Source: Lentinula raphanica (taxonomy: Eukaryota > Basidiomycota > Agaricomycetes > Agaricales > Omphalotaceae). From it: a stretch of 64,000 nt of DNA. Under the pieces are notes generated by a model. That model was not told the DNA's origin, ran no database searches, and saw nothing but the letters and a program-made list of their open reading frames with translations. Made by a program: the position numbers and the translations under genes. Shown here piece after piece: positions 55,061 to 64,000 of the stretch. Numbering within the stretch: the first letter of the stretch is position 1; every line of letters begins with the position of its first letter. The stretch covers positions 62,001 through 126,000 of the forward strand of contig JANVFP010000009.1 of NCBI GenBank assembly GCA_027919835.1, read 5' to 3'.

Positions 55061-56884
55061 ATGAGCAACCGGCTTGATCTGCAGTACAAAGGACAACTTG
55101 CCCACATTGCTCGATGTCGAGCAACTACATTGCCCAAGCTACATATACCAAATGAGTTTTGGAAAAACGACGATATCCACAGAGTTGTCGAGAAGCAAGG
55201 CGCAGAATTCATCCTGGATACCTTCAAGAGTATTTACATGGCTCGTTGGCCCCGTCTTGCCTTCGTCAAGGTATTTCCACGTAGATCCAAAGCGAAGTTC
55301 TGAATGACGTTCGTTATCCGTCGTCAGGCTGCCTGGGAGACCGTCATTGAAATCGAAGTATTAGACCGTCTTTTGGCTCGGTCAACTGATGGCGATGTAA
55401 ACTCGCGCGTAGCGTTCTCGCGCCACATCGGCTCATTGCCTGTGTCGGAGGCCAAAGACGTGCTTTTCCAGTCTCTGTTCAACATCGCGGACGGCTTCGA
55501 CGGGATATATGCGCACTGGTTAGTCCCGCGTTGATAATATCGAACTCGCTCTTATCAAAGCTCAGGGACAAGACTTTACAGTCCAACGGTATGTTGTATC
55601 TGGCTTTTCCGAGAGCTGTCGCCAATCTGACATGGGCGAGAAGAGGAACAGCTTGTTGGATCAATGGATGCTACCGCAATCCTACAATCACCTACCCTTG
55701 GCGTTGTGAGCTTGTCAACTTTCGCAGTATCTGTGCATAAGTATTGACCGAACCCTCATAGAAACGACCTGCATCGTCCACGAGCGTTGGCACTAGTAGT
55801 GCCATAGATACTAGCACATCACCTTCCAATCCCAAGCGCGTCAAGTTCGATCATGACGATGAGGCTCAAGGTTTGTTCGCATGATTTTCTCGATCTTCGA
55901 AGGAAACAATTACGCGGGTTTACAGATAACAACTTAAATGTCAGTTGGGATGACTCTTGGCTCAAGGCGAGTCTTCAACAGGTGAGTTCTGCAAGTTTTC
56001 CTTCCGGCGATTGTTGTCTAACTGACGTTGTGTATCACGCAAGGCTGGCACAGACTCGGCCGATGGAGATATTGAAGTGAGTCGTTTAAATCCATCCAAG
56101 CCATATTTGACGATATGATTTTCAATAGAAAGAAGACGAAAGTTTCACTTGTCGCGGTCTGCCTGATTACGAAGTGAGCTCTTTCTCGGACATTCGATAC
56201 CGGTCGCTCATCTCCCCTTCTTTAGGATGATTCCGACGCGGAGGACTCCGCCACGGTCTGCGCCATGCTCTCGGGCGTATTCGACGATGATGATGATGAG
56301 GAACCCACAGGGGCCCAGGATAGTGGCCTGAGCGTCTCCGACACCCAATTTTTCATTATTCCGCCCGCGGTAAGATCGTGATTTGCCAATCGGTATCGTG
56401 GTCAATTAATTCTAACATATATATTGCACAGAATCCTGGTGGAAACCACCTGTTCTCCAAATCAAGCTCAACGCTCGCTTTGTACCCCTCCTCACCAGCC
56501 GATCACAGCGAAGAGGATAGCACGCTTGGTAGCTCTTCCAAACTCACGTCTAAGGATCCGGTTACACTCCCCGCTAAGCCCACCGACGAAGTCGTTTCTC
56601 CTGTCACTCGGGCCAGCGTTGATGACATACTCGATCTCGGGGCTATCCTACGTTCGAAAGGGTACCGGAGCAAAGTTAAAGAGGCGCTATCGACTCTCAG
56701 GACATTCTGTGTCTTGGTCGATGAGCATCTCGACGTCCTCGAGCGGGGCAAGGATGAAGACTCCGATGTGCCAGCAAAGAGACCTCAGTCTGTCCCGAAT
56801 CCCTTGCCTAGCGCGTCCTCGTCGTCTTCCGAGTCGGCAAGCGTTGCATCCGAAATCGACCCTTCTTACATCTTCTGCTTGTAA
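55061..56884 (+). CDS. Orphan multi-exon acidic protein
   Basis: Predicted product of 462 aa from nine exons: 55061-55270, 55328-55518, 55566-55713, 55762-55870, 55926-55981, 56044-56076, 56129-56173, 56226-56369 and 56432-56884. The exon 3 acceptor and donor are the least certain. N-terminal half: MSNRLDLQYKGQLAHIARCR, PNEFWKNDDIHRVVEKQGAEF, ETVIEIEVLDRLLARSTDGD, then a Cys/Trp-rich WARRGTACWINGCYRN. A central basic patch (NPKRVKFDHDDEAQG) could be a nuclear localisation signal. The second half is acidic and Ser-rich (FDDDDDEEPTGAQD), followed by a predicted helix ILRSKGYRSKVKEALSTLR with VLVDEHLDVLERGKDED. I do not recognise the family. A decayed copy of exons 5-9 lies at about 57600-58740. 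Nuclear location is inference. Confidence 0.6.
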
Positions 56885-57590
56885 CAGCTTGTGTCAGCAT
56901 TCACTCGCGTTCACTATATCTACATCTTACCTCAGGCTACCCTTCAATCTCAACTCACAGCGTTCGTTTTGTATACGGTATCGAATTTGTACACATAAAC
57001 TGTAACTCCTACAATCTATAGATTACATAGATCATCCCTTTCTTTGACGTCTTTCTGCACACCATACTATGTAGCTTCAAGCATCTCTAGATCTGTACTC
57101 TGTATCTTCCTGATTCGGTATCGAATACGCTTCGCGTACGAAAATCCAATGTGAATGACTAGGCCAAGGCCCGTGTTCAGCGTATGATTTGGGAGGATTT
57201 TGGTGTCGTGAAGCGCGAGTGTTTGATCAATGACAACTGTCTGTGCAGCGTGGACTCTGGAGGATGCCTTTGGCAATTTCGAGCAAAAATGTAGCGACAT
57301 GTGGTATCCAAATACGACGCTGGAATCCTTGCGACCGACTGTCCATGGTAAGATACCACTGGGATGGGACCTCTACTTTGATCTCGCGACGATCATTCCA
57401 CTTGGTTCTCGAGTTTGTCCGCTGCCTCTGATCGTCATGAACAGAAATTAGGTACGACAAAAAAGTAGTTTGAAGTTTCATATTCTCACTGAGATTCAAG
57501 AACAGGTGACGGCGACGGAAAGGTACGATACGCGAGTCTACAGAGACGAGTCGACACCTTTAGACTTCATGGGGCAATGCGAAAGAGGTG
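56885..57590. other. Intergenic
   Basis: No gene is supported. The minus-strand frame at 57227-57499 and plus-strand frames over the same bases have no recognisable content. This separates the orphan gene from its decayed duplicate. Confidence 0.4.
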
Positions 57591-57599
57591 TGACTGCTT

Positions 57600-58740
57600 T
57601 GGTGTCTTTTCGATATCGTAGATGATCTTGAGACGGTGGTTTCAAGCAGCTGCTTTACAGAGGACAACTCCGACAAGAGCTGGGTGACTAGTGGTACCAT
57701 GCGAATCATGAGAGCTGTAAGTTCTCCTTCCAACGATGGTTCTTCGAGCCTTGTATAACGTTGTGGATCATGCAAGGCGAGTACATCGTCTAGTACGAGT
57801 CAATTTAAGTTGGCATGGTTGCTTGTTGATATCAGTTACACAGAAAACCAGTGGGTTCGCCATATTCTTCGAAGGATTATCGCGAACCTACTTCCAGGTG
57901 TCGACTCTTGCGAGTCGAGGTCTGGCTGTAGAAGAAGAGATGTAAATCTTTTCGTTCTGGAATTCAACACCGGTCACTCACCTCTCAGTTTAGGATGTGT
58001 TCGAGTCCCAACGCGAAGGACTCAGCCAGTCTGTGCGATGCTCTCACGGGTCGCCTCTGAAGATGGCGTTGGGCACAGGCTAGCGGGCTGAGGCCTGAAT
58101 TCTGAAAGATTGTGCCTTCTTAACTAGTGCTATGGCCAATCGATTTCAGCATTCCTATTGCACAGAATCCTGTGGAAGACAACCGGTGGTTGATAATGGT
58201 TGACGCTTTAGAAGAAACCCTTTTGTCCAATCCATCCTCCATCGGATTGTGCATTTTATTATCCAGAGAAGAGTACAGTAATTGAGAGAGAGTATGCTTC
58301 ATAGATCCTTCGAAGCTAGATCAAAAAAAGAGTATTTCACCGTCCGCCAAAGGCTGTTGAATACCTCAAGCCATCTTAATCTCTCCTGCGACCCACTGGC
58401 GTCTTGAAACTTGGTTCTACAGCCTGGCGAAGTTTCGAGAACGAGATAAAGCATGCATGTCGTAGCTTTTGAGAAGGCGTTCACTTTGAGCCTGCTCTTG
58501 ATCAAGAGGGAGACTCCGGGCTCCCGGCAAACCTGGCAAACCCGGTACCGGGCCGATCATCCGAAGTGCCTGCAAGTCTGTTGCCCTCTGCGTCTTCTAC
58601 GGTAAGTGTTGGAAAGCAGCCTCATCGTAAATGTTTGGGTAACAGCATGTAACAGCGTTCACTCAATCTGCATGATGCGTCTCTTGTCCAAGAGTTCAAT
58701 CCACAGCGTTTGTTCTGAATTTTGTACGTAAGCTGCAATG
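57600..58740 (+). pseudogene. Decayed duplicate of the orphan gene at 55061-56884
   Basis: Matches run colinearly: TTTACAGAGGACAACTC with GAGCTGGGTGACT (exon 5 equivalent), GTAAGTTCTCCTTCCAACGATGGTTCTT (intron 5), CGTTGTGGATCATGCAAGGC (exon 6 acceptor), CGGTCACTCACCTCTCAGTTTAGGATG (exon 8 acceptor), GACTCAGCCAGTCTGTGCGATGCTCTCACGGG (exon 8), TATTGCACAGAATCCTG (exon 9 start), GAAGTGCCTGCAA and AACAGCATGTAACAGCGTTCACTC (exon 9 end and 3' UTR). Frames are broken and part of exon 9 is replaced. Coding capacity is lost. Confidence 0.65.
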
Positions 58741-59038
58741 TCATTTCCCCAAATAGAACAAATAGAAACAAACTCTCCGCAATCAACTTTTTCCGTTCTT
58801 TCTTTCTTCTTTCCAAACCATTCAGTCGGTGGTTTTCCACTTGCTGTTCAAACCTTCATATCCCTTCTCGACTTCTTTCACCACCCTCCTCACTCCGAAG
58901 ATCGACTTGCTTAGCTGCAGAGCAAACAGCTTCAACGAGGGCCCAAAGCTTGAATTTCGTCGTTCTCATCAACCTCCCTACTTCCTTCTGCACATAACTT
59001 CAAGAGGCACTTTATACCCTCCATCCAGACAAAAAAAA

Positions 59039-61247
59039 ATGGGCTGCGTACAGTCATCTGGTGTAGACGACGAGGCCAAGGCCCGTAAGTTATGTGTCGT
59101 TTTGGCGTTTCCAAGCTGCGCTGATCATTACCATTATCATTACCTCTTTCAAATCAAATCTTCCTACCTTTGGCAACCGCTGTTGTTCTCTGGTTCTCTG
59201 TTGACGACGGTACTCGAAATGCACTATAATACGCGCTTGTATCGGACATGGGTCTTCCTTGCGGTACAGGCAACGACGAAATTGAGAATCAGCTCAAACG
59301 AGACCGTATGATGGCCAAGAACGAAATCAAGATGTTGCTGTTGGGAGCTGGTGAATCGGGAAAGGTACGCGCTCCGTGTTCCCAATTTCCCTTCCCGGAA
59401 TGTCTCTAGTGCCTTCGAATGGAGCCCAGCCTCCACACTGTATCTGCGTCTGTGGCATGGTCGGTCACGGCTGAGGGCTCCTATCTCGACACTCCTTTCA
59501 TTTCCCATTTCCCATCTCCTATGCTTCTGCAATCATTTAGTCCTCAGCTCATACATATCTCTCCCCTAGTCCACCGTCCTCAAACAAATGAAACTCATCC
59601 ACCACGGCGGCTATAACGACACCGAGCGCGAATCCTACAAAGAGATTATTTTCTCCAACACTATCCAATCCATGCGTGCCATTCTCGACGCTCTTCCCTC
59701 CCTCGACCTCTTCCTCACTCCGTCCAACGACGCTCGAAGAGCGACGATCCTTGCTCTCCCCGGGCAACTGGAAGTAGACGTCATGCCTCGAGACGTGGTG
59801 GATGCCATACGGGGACTTTGGAACGATCCTGCAGTCAAGGAGGCAGTGAGACGGAGCAGAGAATTTCAGTTGAATGATTCGGCGGTGTATTATTTTAACA
59901 GCATTGATAGGATGAGTGCACCGGTAAGCGGCTTCTATTTCATCACAGGTTGTCTGGTGAGGTCTAATATGATATTTGGCGTCTAGGGATACATGCCTAG
60001 TGATCAGGACATTCTCCGGTCGCGGGTCAAGACTACGGGAATCACGGAGACGACGTTCAAGGTGTGTGGTGTAGTCTTTCCCCCGCGGTTATCTCAGAAA
60101 ACCTAAAGTTCGCATATAGGTCGGCGAGCTCACGTACAAACTCTTCGATGTCGGGGGTCAACGTTCTGAACGTAAGAAATGGATACATTGTTTCGAGAAC
60201 GTCACTGCGCTGGTCTTTTTGGTCTCGTTGAGCGAGTACGATCAGATGTTGTATGAGGATGAGAGTGTGGTGTGTATATGTGTCCTTGATTGATTATACA
60301 TCATACGTTGTGCCTCACTGATTTTTCTTCTGCGCCTCTTTCTCACAGAATCGTATGCAAGAGGCACTCACGCTCTTTGATTCGATCTGTAATTCAAGAT
60401 GGTTCGTCAAGACTTCGATCGTGAGTTCTCATCATGCTACCTCATGCTACCTGTTGGCTTTCAGAAGCCGTAAAATCTTGATATTTGATACTGACATGCT
60501 GTTACTATTGCTGTTGTTTTTGCTGTTGGCTTCTCTTAGATCCTGTTCCTCAACAAAATTGATTTGTTCGCCGAAAAGCTGCCTAGATCTCCATTAGGTG
60601 AGTCTTTCTCTGTCCTTTACAAATCTTGCAGCGCTTTCCGTGTGGATGTGGATCGAATTTCCTCCTCGTCTCACCTGATTATACCCTTATGAACACCATC
60701 ATTCCTGTCATCGCTTTTTCGTAACTTCGTTCGTAATTTTGACCAATCGTCGGCGTTACGCTTCTTCCATCGTTCCCTCCTTCCATATTTTTCCTATCTC
60801 TTCGTAATATACTAACTAACGTGGGTTTCTTCGAACATAGGCGACTATTTCCCTGATTACACGGGCGGAGACAACTATGATGCGGCTTGTGAATATCTCC
60901 TTCACAGGTTCGTCAGTCTGAATCAGAGCGCGGCGACGAAACAGATTTATGCGCATTATACCTGTGCCACGGATACGCAGCAGATTAAATGTGAGTGTCA
61001 CCGTTTGGTCTTCAACGTTTACAATGTTTTCATCGTTGTGTTCTGTTATTTCTTCTTGCTATGAGCAAACGATTGCCGTTACTCATGGCGTCGTGTACGT
61101 CTACATAGTCGTACCTTCCGTTATCTGTCTTCCACTTTTCTGTCATTGACGTGTTGTTTCTGATCATTCACCCTTTTCGCAGTCGTCCTTTCTGCGATCC
61201 AGGATATCCTACTTCAACTCCACTTGAGAGAGTGTGGATTGCTATAG
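59039..61247 (+). CDS. Heterotrimeric G-protein alpha subunit
   Basis: Predicted product of 354 aa from nine exons: 59039-59084, 59270-59364, 59570-59923, 59987-60061, 60120-60269, 60349-60420, 60540-60597, 60841-60990 and 61183-61247. N-terminal MGC gives a myristoylation glycine and a palmitoylation cysteine. Nucleotide-binding motifs: GAGESGKST (P-loop, residues 41-49), [12 protein letters not shown] (switch I, with the catalytic Arg), [19 protein letters not shown] (switch II with catalytic Gln), FLNKIDLF (NKxD) and TCATDTQQI (the G5 TCAT motif). The C-terminus is LRECGLL, with Cys at position -4 as in Gi-type subunits that are pertussis-toxin substrates. It relays signals from seven-transmembrane receptors such as pheromone or nutrient receptors at the plasma membrane. 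Which of the fungal subgroups it belongs to cannot be fixed without a tree. Confidence 0.96.
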
Positions 61248-61462
61248 AACGTTCGTGTCCGAGCTTACGACCTCCAACCAACCAATCCTCGGAGTCGCGA
61301 TCGGACGTTTTCCTTCCCCATCCGACACAACACATCACAACATGAATCCAAAAACCAAACGTATCCCATATTCTTATGTCTTCACAACTATTCCATATTC
61401 ATATTCATAATTCCTTCAACTCCTTGAACTCCCCCCTTGACTGTACTCTGTCTTGATTACGT

Positions 61463-62700
61463 ACTTCTTCAGCATCCTCGATATCATATCATAGCATATC
61501 GTTCATTCATGTCCAGCCTCATCAAGCTGTACGCTTCTCATTCACGATTTTTTTGGAATTGCCTTCGCATTGGAGGGTTTCGTTGACCTGTTTTATTCCT
61601 TTCTTCTTCTTCATTCTGACATGGTTTTCTTTGTTTTCTGTTTTCTTTTCTTGCCACGACTTTCTTCGTTCTCGGTACATATACCTAATACAATACATTA
61701 CAGCTTTCATGGAATACCAATTCTTGATCTTCTGACTCTTACATCAATGTGCATTGTTGTGTTCCTCGTCCTCTGGGGGGGTTTCAGCCTGGGGATGTCC
61801 TATGTAAGTACCTTTCAAATTGTCAACGACCACTGGCCAGCTCTGGTTTGAGAATACTGATGAAATCGCAGATAATATCGCACTCAATGTTTAGTCTGTA
61901 GGATATTGAGGCAACTTGAAGCTGTAGAACAACGGAATGGATTTTAATTCGTTCCTACTCTTTCTCGCTCTGCGCTACCTGGCTACCAATGATCGCATAA
62001 GAGCCAAATCCTCTTCCGACCAACCCCAATCGAGCATTAGAGTCAATCCTGCCTCCATATCAGCGTAAAGATATCGCCAGGCTGTATCACTCTCAGGGAC
62101 CTCATGTCCGTCTCCAGTTCCCATTTTTCTTAGCATGTCCCGTACCAAGACAGAATACTTCTTGTCCATTTCAACCTTCACGTCCTTCTCTTTCTCCAAG
62201 AGGGATATCCCGTATTCAATAAAAAGCAGACCACGGCGTTGTTCATACGCAGTCTCGAGTGCCTCGGTAAACCCGCCTGGAAGATTCTTTCATAGCCGTC
62301 CTTGACTTGAACGTTATCTTCCCCAGTAACTGCCCACCAGCGCGTAAACCGACGTTGGCATGCCGCTCGTTGGCAAAGTCTCCAAGCTCTTCGCCCGTTT
62401 GAACTTTGAAAGCATTGTCACAAACAGTTCACCCACTTTAAGCCCTTGCCAGATTTCGTTCGGTGAGACAACCTCTTTTCCTTCTTGTCGGCTTTCGTTA
62501 CCCTTCATTGTGCGAAAGAGGTAGAATTCGACTTCTACCGGGTCCGTACCTACTTCTACAGGTCCATCGGAATCAGCTTGAGAGGGAGAAGAATCCTAGT
62601 TCAGACGAAAAGCAACAGTGAAGCTCATGATCAAGATCAAAAACTGACAATGAAGCCTTGAGGGCTTGCTGGGAGGCCGCGGGCGTTGGATCAGCGCTTG
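61463..62700. repeat. Segmental tandem duplication, unit A
   Basis: The unit starts in the 3' flank of the G-alpha gene (atcctcgatatcatatcat, gttcattcat, cagcctcatcaagctgta). It includes GGAATTGCCTT-GCATTGGAGG and ACATTACAGCTTTCATGGAAT, and ends with a broken copy of the micro-exon family's last exon (62576-61975). Unit B (62712-63770) repeats these marks in the same order, so the whole 1.1-1.2 kb block was duplicated in tandem. Confidence 0.7.
61975..62576 (-). pseudogene. Micro-exon secreted family, copy 2 (frameshifted last exon)
   Basis: Homologous to the last exon of 32922-34275 and to 63094-63677. Upstream part: PDSDGPVEV, then EFYLFRTMKG, RQEGKEVVSPNEIWQGLKVGELF. At about 62415 the frame is lost; in a second frame the homology continues as GEELGDFANERHANVGLRAGG and LLGKITFKSRTAMKESS. 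Another break lies near 62230-62290, after which EKEKDVKVEMDKKYSVLVRDMLRK, ADMEAGLTLMLDWGWSEEDLA is again readable. No upstream micro-exons are visible, since the duplicated block is truncated near 62700. Considered non-functional. Confidence 0.75.
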
Positions 62701-62711
62701 ACTTTCCGACT

Positions 62712-63770
62712 ACTAATTCTTCATCCTCGAGATCATATCATATCATATCATGGCCAGCCCCGTCAAGCTGGGAATTGCCTTTGCATTGGAGGTTTCATTG
62801 GCCTGTTTTTCTTCTTCTTCTTCGTTCTCGGTACATATACATAATATGATACATTACAGCTTTTATGGAATACCAATTCTTGTTCAAGTCTACCTCGATA
62901 CTCCGACCCCTCTCTTCCCTTAATGCTCATTCTTGTGTTCTTCGTCCTTAGGTTTCGAGTAGTACTACTGCGAAACTCAGAATATGGTCGTCATCGCAAT
63001 TCTCTGAAGACTCAAAGTTAAAGCTGTAGGTCGACGAAGTGTTTTCAAATGCATACCGTTGTAGTGAACGTTCCTAATCTTTCTCGCTCCACGCTACCAA
63101 TCCATTCGACTGAAACGAGCCAACTCCTCTTCCGACAAACCCCAATCGAGCGCTAGAGTCAACCTTGCCTCCATATCAGCATAAAAAGCCCGCGTGGCGT
63201 GATCACTCTCAGAGAGCACATATCCATCTCCGCCTCCCTCTATTCTTAGCATCTCTCGTACCAAGACATAATACTCTCTATCCATTTCAACCGTCACGTC
63301 CTTCTCCTTCTCCAAGAGGTCTATCCCGTGTGTAATAAAAAGCAGACCACGGCGTTGTCCATACGAAGTTCCAAGGTCCTTGGTAACCCGCCCGGAAGAT
63401 TCTTTCATAGCCGTCCTTGACTTGAACGTTATCTTTCCCAGTGGCTGTCCACCAACGCGTAAAGCGACTCTGGCATGTCGTTCCTTGGCAAAGTCTTCAA
63501 GCTCTTTGCCATACGTGACAGAAATTCCTCTTTTGTCCCGTTTGAAAGTAAACAGTTCACCCACTCGCCCTTGCCAGTTTTCCGTGGGTGAGCTAGGTTT
63601 TCCTTCTTGTCGTTTTCCAGTGCTGCGATCTCTGCGAAACAAATAGAATTCGACTTCTACAGGTCCATCGGAATCAGCTTGAGAGGGATAAAAAAAACTT
63701 ATGGGTCAAACGAAAAGAAACAGTGGAGTTTGAAATCAACAACTGACAATGAGGGATTTCTGGGAGGCGG
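62712..63770. repeat. Segmental tandem duplication, unit B
   Basis: Second copy of the block at 61463-62700. It shares CATCCTCGAGATCATATCAT, CCGTCAAGCTGGGAATTGCCTTTGCATTGGAGG, TTCGTTCTCGGTACATATAC and ATTACAGCTTTTATGGAATACC with the G-alpha 3' flank and then the family exon. Unit B retains an intact reading frame in that exon. Confidence 0.7.
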
Positions 63771-64000
63771 TACGCGTTTGATCAGCAAAAGACGAATGAA
63801 TCGGATGAGTGAATGCGACTTACGATTTGGACTCCTCGCTGGAGCGGCTGGCAGGACATTGTCACTTGTCGGCGGCACTTTAGATATGATCAGAGAAAAA
63901 GAAAGAGGAGCCTAGCAAAGGCAACCTACAATTCGAACTCGCCGGAGCTGCTGGCAGGACTCCGTCTCTTGTCGGTAGCACTTCAGGGATGATCAGAAAA
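63094..64000 (-). CDS. Micro-exon secreted family, copy 3 (cut by the window edge)
   Basis: The last exon (63677-63094) is intact: PDSDGPVEVEFYLFRRDRS, RVGELFTFKRDKRGISVTYGKELEDFAKERHAR, GGQPLGKITFKSRTAMKESS, GIDLLEKEKDVTVEMDREYYVLVREMLRI, ATRAFYADMEARLTLALDWG. Upstream are at least two micro-exons, 63877-63824 (54 bases) and 63980-63930 (51 bases), again multiples of three with phase-1 boundaries, encoding LPPTSDNVLPAAPARSPN and LPTRDGVLPAAPASSN. The short exon joining 63824 to 63677 (possibly 12 bases near 63742-63753, AAATCCCTCATT on the minus strand) is uncertain. The 5' end lies beyond the window. The same architecture as 32922-34275 shows that exon duplication is a property of the family. 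Confidence 0.65.

Noticed and set aside
1..64000. CRISPR arrays, bacterial operons or prophage
   Set aside because: Pervasive short GT-AG introns and eukaryotic gene families show that this is fungal nuclear DNA; no regularly spaced short repeats with unique spacers were seen.

Overview
The window looks like nuclear DNA of a mushroom-forming basidiomycete (Agaricomycetes). Genes are split by many 45-75 bp GT-AG introns. The gene set includes a DUF6699 protein, single-pass membrane and F-box families typical of Agaricomycetes, a fungal G-protein alpha subunit with 9 exons, COP9 signalosome subunit 7, transaldolase, ESCRT-II Vps22 and a branched-chain aminotransferase. Fungal hAT and LINE sequences are also present. 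No tRNA, rRNA, CRISPR or prokaryotic signal was found. Exon joins were worked out by hand from splice sites and reading frame, so every multi-exon model is a prediction.

Layout. 0.6-13.5 kb is a gene-rich block: an O-fucosyltransferase-like type II membrane protein, a Gal80/Gfo-Idh-MocA-type oxidoreductase, a His/Cys-conserved orphan (copy 1 of 3), two tandem small secreted proteins, an ENOSF1-type L-fuconate dehydratase, a broken His-rich membrane gene, a single-pass membrane protein and a DUF6699 protein. 14.5-20.1 kb holds Vps22/SNF8, the aminotransferase and a large disordered protein with GRGGxGS repeats. 20-24.5 kb is gene-poor. 24.5-32.2 kb holds two more copies of the orphan family, an APH-type kinase and two convergent paralogous F-box genes. 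33-34.3 kb holds a secreted protein assembled from tandemly duplicated micro-exons. 35.3-43.3 kb is a COP9 subunit 7 pseudogene split by a 7.5 kb insertion that contains a hAT transposase gene and a 5'-truncated LINE. 43.4-50 kb holds a small secreted protein, the intact COP9 subunit 7 gene and transaldolase. 50.9-54.8 kb is a four-copy array of about 1.05 kb repeats. 55-58.7 kb holds an orphan 9-exon gene and its decayed copy. 59-61.3 kb is the G-alpha gene. 61.4-64 kb is a tandem segmental duplication carrying two further copies (one broken, one cut by the window edge) of the micro-exon family.

Themes. Conserved housekeeping genes are separated by lineage-specific, recently duplicated material. 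Local duplication followed by decay recurs: COP9 subunit 7 has one intact and two relic copies, and the F-box gene has intact and relic copies. The orphan at 55 kb, the micro-exon family and the His/Cys orphan family also have several copies each. The most unusual structure is the micro-exon array: five consecutive exons of 45-60 bp, all multiples of three, all flanked by phase-1 introns with near-identical sequence, so any one could be skipped without changing the reading frame.
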